A stretch of 64,000 bases of DNA from Dillenia suffruticosa (taxonomy: Eukaryota; Streptophyta; Magnoliopsida; Dilleniales; Dilleniaceae): NCBI GenBank assembly GCA_033439265.1, contig JAVTVX010000016.1:625001-689000 (forward strand). Direction: 5' to 3'. The notes under the pieces were generated by a model that saw only the letters and a list, made by a program, of their open reading frames with translations, was not told the DNA's origin and did not search any database. This document shows positions 22,631 to 34,261 of this stretch, piece after piece. Position 1 is the first letter of the stretch. Each line of letters starts with the position of its first letter. The translations under genes were made by a program, and so were the position numbers.

Positions 22631-25600
22631 CTATGCCTTGTTTACACGAATGCGCTGTCCTTCCAAGAACTAAACCGGAAGAAATCACATTATTGAAATG
22701 TTTTAACAGTGGAAACAGAAGACAATCTACAACCTTCAAGGAGGTTTTACCCTTTAGAACACATAACCAGAATAGGCTTCAGTAGCGGAAATGAATTACA
22801 TGCAATATGGAGAAGCAACAAATAGAAACATCTGAAGTGAGGGAAAAATAAAAGGGTAAAACTGGAAAATAAATATATGCTGGGATGCAATCAGAAAACA
22901 TCCACAGTTGTGAAAGAAGCAAGGGTGGAGCGTAAAGTTATCTGGCATGGCAACCAGAAAAGCTATTACCTTAAATTTCAGGATTTCCATGGACGCGTTT
23001 TGTAGAACCTAAACAATCTGTACAAACTTTTCATGTCATTGTTAAAACAACCACCGGACATACTCAGAACTCAATAAATGGGCTATACGACTAAATTTGT
23101 GGATATTTCAGAGACAAATTTCTTGTGAACTCTGAACTATACACCAAACATTTCATGTCCGGTGCTCAGTGCTCACCATCTAGCAGCCATTATACAGCAA
23201 CAAAAGTAACAAACACCATCTAACAGCCAGTCATGCTAATGAAGTGCCGACAGTAACACTGACCTATAACAGAGGAAAACATAAAAACAAATGGCACCAC
23301 ATAGCATGGAGACATCATGGAGAACTTCCATTAGGTAATAAAAATACCAATGCCAGTAAGAGGATATATTTTACCATGTAAAAGCATGTTAATAACGCGA
23401 TTAAGCATAATGTCAGTCATCAAGAATAAAATGAGCCTAGTCCTACATTTGTCTTTTTTTATTTCCTTTTTTCAAATTTAAGAATTATGATCCCTTATCA
23501 AAGAATCCCTGAAACTGTATCCAACATCTTTGAGCCTTGTCCAAGACTTCCATTAAATATGTGAAGCACTTAGGGCCAACATGCAACATGCGTCATAACA
23601 GGATCAAGTGGGATGAACATACAGTGTTGTTAAAGGATGAGATGGCAGCTTCTACATCCTCATCTGAAGAGAATGTAACAAATCCAAACCCGCTGGATTT
23701 TGACGTCCCTGGCACCCTTGATACCTTAGCACTAAGAACGTTTCCCTTCTCACAGAAAAACTTACTCAGTGATTCTGAGGTCACTGTTTTTGCAAGATTC
23801 CCCACATAAACTTTATGGGGGCTGTCAATGAATTGAGAGTCCTCGGCCTGAAAACCTGACAAATCCACTGGCTGCAAAGGTTTCTCAGTGATATTCACTT
23901 TGATCTCTCGGCCTCCAATTTGCTGTTTGGAACAATACTGATCCAATCAGTCATTATTTATGGCTCTTCACAATATAATTTTGCGAAAGAAATGTAGTTT
24001 TCTTACCTTTCCATTCAAGTTCTCAATAGCAGCATTTGCATCCTCAATAGTCTTCATCGTCACAAATGCGAATCTGCGGCTCCTTCCAGAGTACTTATCA
24101 TACATTACCTACCAAATGAACATAAAAAGACAACAAAATGCCCGTCAAAAGAAGAGAATTAGATTAAGAATAAAAAACAATTCACTCCTCCCAGATGGTG
24201 CTTTTAGTTATGGATAGAAAGGTGGACCGTGATTCAAAAGTCTAGTTTATCAAAAATACATGTAAATCCTATATTCCAGAAATTTTGAAATTATATGACC
24301 TAGGGGTGGAATAAGCCTGGCTGCTCGTGGTTTGGCTTATTTTGGCCTGACATGACTCACTTATATATCTAATTGAGTAAGACTTGGACAAAAAGTTTAC
24401 TTGTTTAGTTAAACAAGCTTGACGTGCTCTTATTTGGCATGACTTATTAGCCTGACAAGCCTGCCTACATAATTAATTATATATAAAATATATTTCATAT
24501 AATTATTATATATATTATTAAAATTTTTATACTTAATAATAGCATCGTATTTATTTCACTATTTGGAAATTGTTTATAGGTAATGGCCTAATAGGCTAAC
24601 AAGTCAAATAAGAACTTATTAAATTTACAAAAAAAAAAAAGAAAAAAAAAAGAAACGGGCCAAATATAATTTTTTGACTTATCATATGCCACAAGTCAAG
24701 CTCACGTCAATAATCTTTATAGTAGGCCTGACCTATTAAGGTTTTGGTCTTGTTCAGGCTAACTTGTTTTCATCCCTAGTATGAACCAAGAATAGTACCC
24801 ATACAATACAATACGTTCATTTCACTTTTACCAATATAAAAGCTAGGAGACACCCTGAAATTGGATTATTTCTAAAGAGATAATGAATGTACATATCACC
24901 AAAGTACCCTCACTCTCAAAAGAGCAGATAGAGAAGCAAATGCGAACACTTATTTCCTCAACACTAACCCAGATAGTTTAACACAATGCATTTAGGCCCT
25001 AAATCAACAATTTTTCACAAAAAAAGAAAAGAAAATGGAGACCCAAAATTTTCTTTGTTCTAACACTTCATTTGCTTGATGGCACTCAATTGCAGTTAAA
25101 ATCAGTATGGGATGGTGCTGCCCAATTATCGAGAAAACCTAATAGCCTAGTTCTAGGTATGTTGCAATGTTCCAAATGAGAAAAATGTTGTTGATTCATT
25201 TCCCATAGTGTTCTAACACTTCATTTGCCTGATAGAACTCAACTGCAGTTAAAATCAGTGCAGGGTGGCACTCTGCAATTTATCAAGGAAACCTAGCAAC
25301 CGAATTCCAGGTATGTGAACTGTAACTTCCAAATGAGTACAATGTTGTTGATTCATTAATTCTTTTTAGCCAGAACGTCAATGCATCTTATTCACTCATT
25401 TGAATTCTATCTTAGAATTTCACAATCACAACATTGTACTACAGATTAAGGAAACAATGAACTCAAAAAGCAACAGGGAGACCAAAATTCATAAAACGCT
25501 AAGATTTTCTGAAATTCAATACCTCGGCTTTCTCAACTTGACCATGCTCTTCAACAATTTTCCGAAGCTCAGTGTTATCAACGGTCCTAGGAATGTTCCC

Positions 25601-25852
25601 AACATAGAGTCTCCTCACAGACTCGGAGGAAGGATCTAGTGTTGCCAGGGATGATGCTTTTTCGGCAACCACCAAGGTTCTTACTCTTGGTCTTACGGTT
25701 TGCCTTTTAGGGTTTGAGTTGAGTAGTGTGCGATGGTTTTGGGATTGAACAAGAGTGAGAGAGATGTTTGAAGGATGCAGTGAGATTGTTGTGAGATGTT
25801 TTCTAGGGTTCTGCGGTAGAATTGGTGATGTTGAGGATGAAATCGTTGCCAT
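22631..25852 (-). CDS. PSRP2: Plastid-specific ribosomal protein 2 (two-RRM RNA-binding protein, cS22)
   Basis: Four exons: 25852-25523, 24108-24007, 23922-23623, 22669-22631, all phase 0. They join to 771 bp, 256 residues, close to spinach PSRP2 (about 260). Residues 1 to about 65 form a Ser/Thr-rich, basic chloroplast transit peptide beginning MATISSS. RRM1 starts near residue 82 with RNP2 LYVGNI and RNP1 RRFAFVTM. RRM2 starts near 182 with VYVGNL and SGFGFVTF. The C-terminus ends GQRIRVNKA, as in the family. The protein is a plant-specific component of the plastid 30S subunit. An in-frame TTG lies two codons upstream; the ATG at 25852 matches family starts. Intron 1 (1414 bp) hosts a hAT-like element and a tandem duplication. 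Intron 3 uses GTATGT and a TTTAG acceptor. The gene appears intact. Confidence 0.93.
24301..24778. mobile_element. hAT-like non-autonomous element in PSRP2 intron 1
   Basis: Begins TAGGGGTGGAA and ends CATCCCTA, imperfect inverted termini of the TAGGGGTG type common in plant hAT elements. The flanking 8-mers, ATATGACC on the left and GTATGAAC on the right, match at six of eight positions, as expected for an aged 8-bp duplication. The element is 478 bp, AT-rich inside, and has no transposase. Confidence 0.65.
25056..25361. repeat. 153-bp tandem duplication in PSRP2 intron 1
   Basis: The unit beginning TGTTCTAACACTTCATTTGC at 25056 recurs at 25209 with a matching end near ATGTTGTTGATTCATT. The two copies differ at many positions, so the duplication is not recent. 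Confidence 0.85.
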
Positions 25853-26254
25853 TTTCAAGCGCGAGAGAGAGACAGATGCAGAGTGGTGAGGGAGATTTTA
25901 TCGCATAATCCACTTTGATTTATTTTCGAGGCAATATTTTGTCCCAAATTTTTTATTATGAAATTATTTATATTTAAAAAAATAAAAAGAAACACTTTTT
26001 TATTTTGAAATTAAAATTTTTATAATAAACAAGTTTTATTAGTATCATAATAACATTATTAAAAAAAGTGTCATAGCTGTTTCTTGGGGATTGGTATTCA
26101 TCGAAAGAAAATAATTAATCAAAATTATGGATAAATATAAAAATTATAAATATTTTTATATAAATATTAATTAATTTAACATATCAAGACATTTTAAATA
26201 ATAAAATATATTTTTTCCTCCGTGGATTTGATTGAAAGCCATATATCTTCCCTG
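25853..26254. other. Upstream region of PSRP2
   Basis: Short GA-rich leader next to the gene, then AT-rich DNA with no recognised element. Presumably contains the PSRP2 promoter on the minus strand. Confidence 0.5.
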
Positions 26255-26435
26255 TAAAAAGGATTCACCGGGTACACACAGTGCTCCCCGATTTAGTGCA
26301 GGGGTAAGGGAAAAGTGAATGTATATATACGCAATCTTTATCTTGTATTTTTTACAAAGAATCTGTTTCTATGTATCGAATCCGTCACCTTGAGATTATC
26401 AAAAGAGCAACTTCATTGTTACGTCATCTACTTAA
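26255..26435 (-). mobile_element. tRNA-derived SINE
   Basis: On the minus strand the head reads as a tRNA-like module: an A-box-like segment around AATGAAGTTGCTC, then GGATTCGATAC matching the RNA polymerase III B box. The body ends with a block whose plus-strand form is CACCGGGTACACACAGTGCT. This order matches the widespread plant SINE group in which a tRNA-related head is followed by a GCGGGG-type body and a CCGGGTGCAC-type 3' end. It is diverged and inactive-looking. Confidence 0.7.
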
Positions 26436-26989
26436 AAATATTTAATGCCCCTATAATTTTAATAAAATGTGACAAATGGACAGAATTGATCAGTTGTTAA
26501 GGAGATTGTGATGCACGCGTGGGTTGTTGTATCAACCGGTCAAGATGCAAATTTAAATTCCAAAATTACTCCTAATTCGAATTTGGATCTGCATACAAGA
26601 ACCAAACAATTTTTCTTAAAGAATAGCCTATTTTCTTCAAATTTTCTAAACATTTTTGGAAAATTTGTAAATATAGCATCTTGTTCTTCTTGTTCATATT
26701 AAATATTATACTCATATTTGGGGGGTTTGAGATTTAATGTGTGATTTATTTTTTCTTTGTTCTTTGTGTTTAGCTCGATTCACAGATTATTAGGGTTTTT
26801 AACTCAAAATGTGGATTTTAGTTGCATCAATTAATTCAAATCATCCATTTGAGTTGCATGTGTTGTCATTCCCTTCATCTTGTGAGGTTTTAATTTGTGG
26901 TATAATGTGTGTTCTTTTTTTAAACAAATTCAGAATGGCTCTTTCAAACATATAATTGAATGACCAAGAGAATTCAGATTCCAGTATCG
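26436..26989. other. AT-rich spacer
   Basis: No gene or clear element recognised between the SINE and the GRF zinc-finger relic. Confidence 0.5.
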
Positions 26990-27130
26990 AAGGTGTGATT
27001 GTGGCAACAAGGTTATCCTGAAGATAGTGGGTTCCAAGAAACCTTTAAAGGGATTGTTATATTTTTGTGTATGAAAGAAATGAATATGGGTTTTTTGCAT
27101 GGTGTCAGCCGATAAATAGAGAAAGGAAAA
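26990..27130 (+). pseudogene. Relic of a GRF-type zinc finger
   Basis: One frame reads CDCGNKVILKIVGSKKP and, after a frame change, EYGFFAWCQPINRE. These are the two halves of the GRF zinc-finger pattern (CxCG at the start, CGFFxW at the end). The frame is disrupted by a stop and a shift, the cysteine before the GFF motif is changed, and no flanking coding sequence was recognised. It may have been carried by the nearby MuDR-type element or be an independent fragment. Confidence 0.55.
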
Positions 27131-28264
27131 GGTTCAGAAGTATAGCAGTAGAGCAAATGTTATAGATAGACAAATACGGAGTACATGTAGTTCATTCGAG
27201 AATCCAAATATAGATGGTGCAATACTTGAACATGGAGATTATTCGTCATGCATGTAAACTGTGAAAGGAAATTTGAAATTTATCAAGAATTTTATGCAAA
27301 ATGAAGATGACGAATGTTGGTCATGGTGCATTACAGTGGCTATCATGTCATTTATAATTTGTTGTGCAAAATGAAGATTTAATAGCGTTTGTAATTTGAA
27401 TGTTCATTGTTATCTTTTGTGAATGTTGATTGTAATTTGTTATTAATATTGTTATGGTTGTATTTTTTCTTGAATATTAATGCAAATTTAGCAGTTTATG
27501 AAGGATCCAGACTTGTAGTAGGTGTTATTTTCGTTCCCATGTCCCTCATTGATACTGCCCTAATAGTAGGAAGACATGCATGATTTGCCATAAGTGTGCT
27601 CTTGATATGCATGGGAGTATTGGTTACGAACGTAACAATGGACCAATTCAACATACCAATGTAACACTAGTATCAATCAACACCAATTTCAATGCAATCT
27701 ATTGCAAATGTAATAATGGGAGTATTGTCCAATATCACAATCTTATTGTAAATGCAACAATGTTACAAAAGTTTATTAATACCAATTCCAACATTCTAAC
27801 AATCTAAGCAAATGTCTACGAAGGTCATCGGCATTTGATGTTACAAATGTTATAAATATTTACAATTTGAGCAAATTTATCAATGCTTATCAGCAGAAAA
27901 TATTCTTCCCTTAATTACATATACAAATTGTTTTTACACCAATTTTGGGAAACTTATTCATAGCCTATATATTAATTCCAGCATACCAAACTAGCCCACT
28001 AGATCTATGAATTCAGGGAATTTATTTCGTGATTTCTTAATTCTTGTGCTCCTGCCCAATCTTCTGGATGGTCCAGAATCATTAACAATTGCTTGTGATA
28101 TAGGGATCATAGATGCATATTGAAATCTATCACATCATTAAAACTACTGCCAACTTGTTGAAAAACAATGGACCCTATTGGTGCCTAAATCAATAAAATA
28201 ATTAATATCAACAATATGATAAAATATTCTTGTATAAATATCAATAAAAATAGAAACTGCTAAC
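27131..28264. other. AT-rich spacer
   Basis: No coding domain or repeat boundary found. It may contain the far end of the MuDR-type element, but no terminal inverted repeat was identified. Confidence 0.45.
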
Positions 28265-30459
28265 TTTGTTAAATTTGCTGTTAGAGTGATTAGAATTCTT
28301 TCATATTTTAGAATTATGATATGTTTGGAAACATTTCCTGCAGTGAATTGTTAAACATTTTCTGATAAATGGGGTTGAGACTAAACTTATTAGCACCTTT
28401 TCTTCTCAACTTCTTAGGTCTCCTAGGTTGCTTTCTAATTAAAGTAGGATCCACCTATTCTAGACCTTCATGATGATCCCAATAATGCATAGAAGTCATG
28501 GTAGCAATATTGTAAACATAAGTCTTAAAATACATTTCCTTGATATAACAAGAATGAACAAATGACTCCACAACATTCTTGGCACTATAAATGGCTACTA
28601 TTGAATGAGGGTATGGAATTCTAGTCAATTGGAATAGGCTATAAGTGCATGTCTTAGTCCCAAGATCAACTTTAAATGTCCTTATTGCATAATCTACCTC
28701 ATACTCATGGTTACCACGTACATTACCTGTTGATACTGTCACTAAAAAAATTCTCTTAACTCCTTCCTATTAAACTTTTTTTTGAAATTTTGATATAGAT
28801 ATCTCACTAATACTCAATGCTCAGAATGTGGAAATATTTCTTCAAGTGATTTAACCAACCCTTTTTGCTTGTCAGATATGAATGCTCAAGGAGATTCATT
28901 GCCAACACCAATTATATTCTTTAACTCAATTAAAAACCAGTGCCAACTTTCAAATCTCTCGGCTTCTACCACAACCAAGGCAATTGGAAACATATTCTTA
29001 TTACCATTTCTTCATGTTGCTGTTAGTAGTTGACCTCCAAAAGGGCTCTTCAAGAAACACCCATCTAACTCATTAATTGGCCTGCAACCTTCAAGAAATT
29101 CTCCCCCTATTGCATCCAAATTCCAAAACATCCTTTGAAATGTGAATCTTTCATTTTCATTATATCTTTCAACTTTCATTGTAACATGACTGTTAGGCAT
29201 ATCATTCAAAACCTGTTGGGCATTGACTCTAATATTGTGATATTGATCAACAATGACACCATGGTTGTCCTCCAATACATACTTCTTCGTTCTATAGGCT
29301 TGTCTTAGACTTATATTAACCATGAGCTCTAGTTTACAGTGTTTTACAACCTTTTTATATTGCAGTTTGGATAATCTCTATCATAACATTGAAATTTTTG
29401 TTTAGATATCTTGCATTTGCATATCCATTTTTTTATTCTCTTCCAAATTTATGATACCCTCTCAATTCTTGATTTGAAATGTCTTTTCTATCTGAACTTG
29501 ACTTGCTCGCAACTTTCAAGAACACCCTTTCTTGCATTTCATAGTGATTCTATTTGAATCATATTTAAGATATTTGAATGTGTACCCTTCTCGATCATGT
29601 CACTCAACTAAAGATTTCCTAAAGACTTTTTTACTTGCAAATTTTTGTCCTACTTTGAGTTCAAAGTTTGATTTCTTGAATTCAACTTCAGGATCTGAAT
29701 TTGAGAAATTTGATCTATGTATAAACCCTTCATAATCCTCAAGTATGACTTTATCGAGCCAATCTTCATCATCTAGATCTCCTGTCTCATTCCATATTTC
29801 ATCTAAACTATCAATCCACACCTCTTATGTGGCTAGGTTCCTTCATCTACATGGGCTAACTTATTAACATCTAGTTCTTGAAAATTACTTCCTAAACCAC
29901 CAAAAAGATCCTCATCTTCTGAGCATTCCAACCAACCACTCTGCTTTGTCATCATTTTCACTTTTTAGAGGTTTTCTATTAGCAGTTTCTTTTTTTATTA
30001 ATTTTATCTCAATGGTATTATTTTGGACCATTTTCACTATTTGTTATAGGCCTACAAGTCTTCTTCCTGACTAACATTATCTTGATCTAATTTAAAGTTC
30101 TTCCTTTTTGACTAACAAGAATGTGATACAACTTGTTACTTTCTATCCCTTTTTTCTATATACAAGTTAATTTCAAACTCATTTTCGTATGCTTCTAGAG
30201 TAGCCTTGATGTCTACCTCACTATCTATTTCAATCACACCCACATCTATGTCACAACTTGAAAGTTTAAAGTACAATTTAACTTCATTTGCATTTTTATC
30301 ATCCAACAAATTACACATGATATGTAGCTCACTCCAACATAACTTATTTTTAGAATAAATATTAAACACCACAAATCTCTCTCCTAAGTACTTTATAGGG
30401 TATAATAAATTAGATTTCCATAAGAATCTCTCTTCATAATGAAATTTAACATCTACCAT
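28265..30459 (-). mobile_element. Decayed MuDR-type transposase (Mutator superfamily)
   Basis: Reading the minus strand downward, recognisable blocks follow the order of MURA-like transposases. An N-terminal region starts at 30459 (MVDVKFHYEER). A DNA-binding domain has PEVEFKKSNFELKVGQKF at about 29700. The catalytic core has LDGCFLK with the first aspartate at about 29060, MFPIALVVVEAE, and AFISDKQKGL with the second aspartate at about 28890. A SWIM-like segment near 28650 is followed by a tail with QPRRPKKLRRK near 28420. At least six stops or shifts interrupt it. The stretch between the core and the SWIM segment appears deleted, and the SWIM cysteines and histidine are partly lost. No terminal inverted repeats were found, so the true ends are unknown. 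It cannot be autonomous. Confidence 0.8.
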
Positions 30460-31482
30460 TTCAAGTTTAGTTCTATGAGATAGTCTTATAGAATAATCAG
30501 TATAAAGACAAAAAAATAAAAATACAAAAATACATGCAAAAATTAATACAATAGTAGACAAATTAACAATACATATATATTTTTATATCAACACGCTATA
30601 TCTAGGATATGATAAATAAATACTTTGTACAATGGCATCTTTTCCATGCATCCATTAAAAAAAAAAAAACTGTCGTACAGTCTTACAAATACATCTATGA
30701 TATGATAGACCCACTGGTCAAAAAAATAAATTTATCCTATAGTCCTACAGATAACAATGACCCCATACCATTGTACATGTGCAGTTTAAATATTTTTCTA
30801 TATTTAAATCAATAACTCATCAAAAACCTAAATATGCTTCATAGAAAAAATAACAAAAAATAAAATTCTTACCCGATAGTGGATTCAATCTTGCCTTTCC
30901 ACTAGACCCCACTGAAATCAACCATTAAGTTACCTACCAGTGCCTTCGATGTGCTTTATACGAAAAACAAAAAACTTAGAAAAAGCATTTAAACTTAGAA
31001 AGTATCGAAACTCTAGATGTGCTTACCCAACAATACCTTCGATCTCATCTTCGCACTCCAAAGAAATATTCGATCTTTTTTATCCTTTCCCACTCACTGA
31101 AATTATTCTAGAAAATCTCTTTCTTGTCACTAAGAATTTGAAGTTAGAAAAAATCGAAACTCTATATATTCTTTATACCCAAAAAAAAAAAAATCTTACC
31201 CAATCTTAGTTTTTCACTTTGAAAAATGGTCAATCTTATCATTCGACTCAAATGGAAAATCCCATCTATCAAATGTTAGCAATTTTTTTTTTGGTTCTTC
31301 CTTTCTCTATCTCTAAAATAAAAAAAACAAAGTGTATTTTTGGGTTTTTAAAACATTAACCTTTTAAGTGGGGGTATAATCAATATTTTACATTGCTTCA
31401 TTAAATCTCCATTAATTTTGAAAATTTTCATCTACTTGCCACACTTTTTAAAAATATAGGGATATGAGTGTATATTTTTTTT
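30460..31482. other. AT-rich spacer upstream of the MuDR-type relic
   Basis: May include the 5' part of the MuDR-type element. Otherwise no gene is supported. A short tRNA-like B-box match near 30880-30950 lacks a cloverleaf. Confidence 0.45.
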
Positions 31483-32480
31483 GAGTTATGTTCCAAAATA
31501 TACCTTAAAAAAATTTTTTTTAAAAACCCAAACAGCAAACAAATTCTGCATCTATACCATATTTGTCGCGGGTTGGACCCGTGACAGGCTATACCATGTC
31601 TTCAAGACGCGACATAGCCCAGAGGCTCCCGCGTGCAGAGGGCTCCCGCGGCAGTGGGCGGCAGTGGGGGAGGGAGGGAAAGGGAGGCTCGCGCGGAGGT
31701 GGGGGAGAGAGGGGGAGGGCTTCCGAGGCGGTGAGGGAGGGAGGGAGGGAGAGGGAGGAGTGCCGCGGGGGGGGGGGGGAGGGGGAGGGGGAGAGAGAGA
31801 GGAGTGCTGTGGCGGGGGAGAGAAAGAGAGAGAGCCGTGGGGGAGGGATGGAGAGAGAGAGATGCGGACGGCGGAGGGAGGGGTCATAGGCGGCGGGGGC
31901 AGAAAGAGAGACAGCCGCCGGCGGGTGAGGGAGGGAGGGAGAGAGAGACAGTCGCGGGGGAAAGAGAGAGCCGCAGGGGGAGGGAGAGAGAGAGAACCGC
32001 GGGCCTCCACCACCCGCAGCGCTACGCTCTCCCTCTCTCCCCCTCGGCGCTGCACTCTCCCTCCCTCCCTCAGCCGCCCGCGGCTCTCTCTCTCCCTCCC
32101 TCCCCCCGTGGCTCTCTTTCTTTCTCTCTACCGCCGCTGCCCTCCTCTCTCTCTCCCCTCCCCCCGCGGCACTCCTCCCTCTCCCTCCCTCCCCCCGCGG
32201 CTCTCTCTCTTTCTCTCCCCCCACCGCGGCCCTCCTCTCTCTCTCCCCCTCCCCCCGCAGCACTCCTCCCTCTCCCTCCCTCCCCCACCGCTGTGGAAGC
32301 CCTCCCCCATGCCTCGGGAGCCTCTCTTTCCCTCCCTCCCCCACTGCCGCGGCTATGTCGCGTCTTTGCGAAACCAACACGCGACAAATATGGTATAATT
32401 ACGGAATATTTTTGTTATTAGGGTTTTTTTTTTAATTTTTTTTTAAAATTTTTTTAAAGGTATATTTTCGAACATTACTC
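31483..32480. mobile_element. Non-autonomous Mutator-like element 2, GA/CT-rich palindrome
   Basis: Starts GAGTTATGTTCCAAAATATACC and ends with a near-complement, AACATTACTC, at 32480. Both arms carry the GTCGCGGGTTGGACCCG-type hairpin or its remains near the ends and meet near 32010. The left arm is purine-rich (GGGAGGGAG) and the right is its pyrimidine-rich complement, giving a 1-kb imperfect hairpin. The flanks TATTTTTTT (offset by one base) and TATTTTTTC form a probable imperfect 9-bp duplication. Termini and internal hairpins relate it to the elements at 1865-4015 and 60529-61250. Long frames on both strands are compositional and not genes. Confidence 0.75.
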
Positions 32481-34261
32481 TATTTTTTCATTATAAAGGA
32501 AGTATGTGGTTTTTTGTCGAATCATAGAGGATAAAAGTGTAATTTATGTGTTTTAAAAATGAGAAACATTTTAAAAACTTTTTCGACAGAGAAAAGTTAA
32601 TATTAAAAAGTTTCTATGCATAAGAGCCCGGAGCAATCGTCAATATTTCCCATTACTTATAATAAAATAAAAAAAAATTAAATGTGCTATTTTTATAAAT
32701 GGAAAATGAGATATTCTAGTCAACTTAACCAAATTTTATAGATTATATGTGTGGTGAAAATCTATTGATTTCACAAAGTAAAAGATTAAGTTATGGTAGG
32801 GTATCTAGTGCACTAATTTATTAAATTTGCAACATATGCTCTTGATAAAATTAGCACAAAATAGACAAATTCTACAATATCTCCCAAAATTATAATAAAA
32901 AGAATTGTATATTATCTCTCAAAATAAATACAACAACTAATGCTTGTAGATATAATTTATAAACCATGCCGATTTTAACCACAAAAAATTACATATATGA
33001 TTTTGTATTATTAGTAATTATTAAAATTTATCACACAAGTATATTATTTTAACAAAGAAAAATACATTATATCAAAATTTCTGTAGACTTGGGCATGACT
33101 TCTAATTTTAGTTTTAAAAATCATTCTCTTTTCATGAAAATTTTTAAAAATAAATTTAAAATTTTTATCATAATATTAATAGAATTATTTTTTTTTGGTT
33201 TTTTTTAAAATAAATAATTGACTTTATGGCACAATTCCTCCCTCTTCGAGTTCCTCAACTCTCTAAAACTTAGCAAGAACTTCTAAAAAGAAAAAAAGAA
33301 AAAAAAAGTGAGAACAAAAGGGTGGCATTATGTTTTCATAAATATGTAATAAAAGAAATTATGTATATTTATCTAACTACTAATATTTCAAATTTTTGTA
33401 TTAAATAAATTATTGAGAAAATTGTATAACATTGTAATTTCAACTAATTCACTTAATTAACTACTTAATGATTTATGCTTTTTTTTAAAAAAATTGGAAT
33501 AAATATGTTAAATGGATTAAAATTAATAAAAGAATTTAATAATTTTTCAAAAGAAACCTTACCATAAAAAAAAAAATTGGAATCAGTATGATATAGATGC
33601 AAATTTGAAATTCTTCTCTCATAGAAATTATAAAAGAAAACAAAGAGAAATGGTTAACGAAACAAAATGTAATGCCCATATGATTTGATTCAAAATTCAA
33701 AATAAAATATAATTTGGATATAATAGCATGAACCACTTATTATCGTACTCACCAAAAACAAATATGTTAATTCCTTGAACGAAACCTCTGATTCAATAGT
33801 TTCAGAAACTTGCTTTTCATTTCCTTAAAAACAATTCTAAATCCAATTATACTATAATTGGGATTAGAAAGATCAATTCTCTTCCGATTTTCGTAATTAC
33901 CAATTAGAACTTGAATTTTGATCCAATTTTTGAACGCAAGACTCTGAATTCTTCCTTACTTATGTCTTTCTTCTTTATCCTTCTTTATATTTTTCTTTCT
34001 TCTGACTTCACAATGGCAGAGACTGCATCCTTTTAGAACTGTTTTTTCAAAAGAAACGGTTAGTTTTTCCAGTGTTATTGCTACCTAGTAACGGTTATCT
34101 GAAATTCAAATCCCCATTATTGAGGATCTTTAAAAAAATAAGGGAAAATAAAACAAAAGATCTTCCAGATTCAATCCAATTCAGAAGAAACAAACCCTTT
34201 ATTCTTCTCGTCACTCATTCCCCCATACCCAGTTTATGCAATTTTTTTTTTTCTGACATCA
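32481..34261. other. AT-rich spacer and former promoter of the MCTP pseudogene
   Basis: No element or gene recognised. The last 300 bases probably held the 5' leader of the MCTP gene. Confidence 0.5.

Noticed and set aside
31481-32421. Open frames of 160-305 residues on both strands
   Set aside because: They run through a GA/CT-rich palindrome in several frames at once, encode only Arg/Gly/Glu or Ser/Pro/Leu repeats and match no family. They reflect composition of the MULE palindrome.
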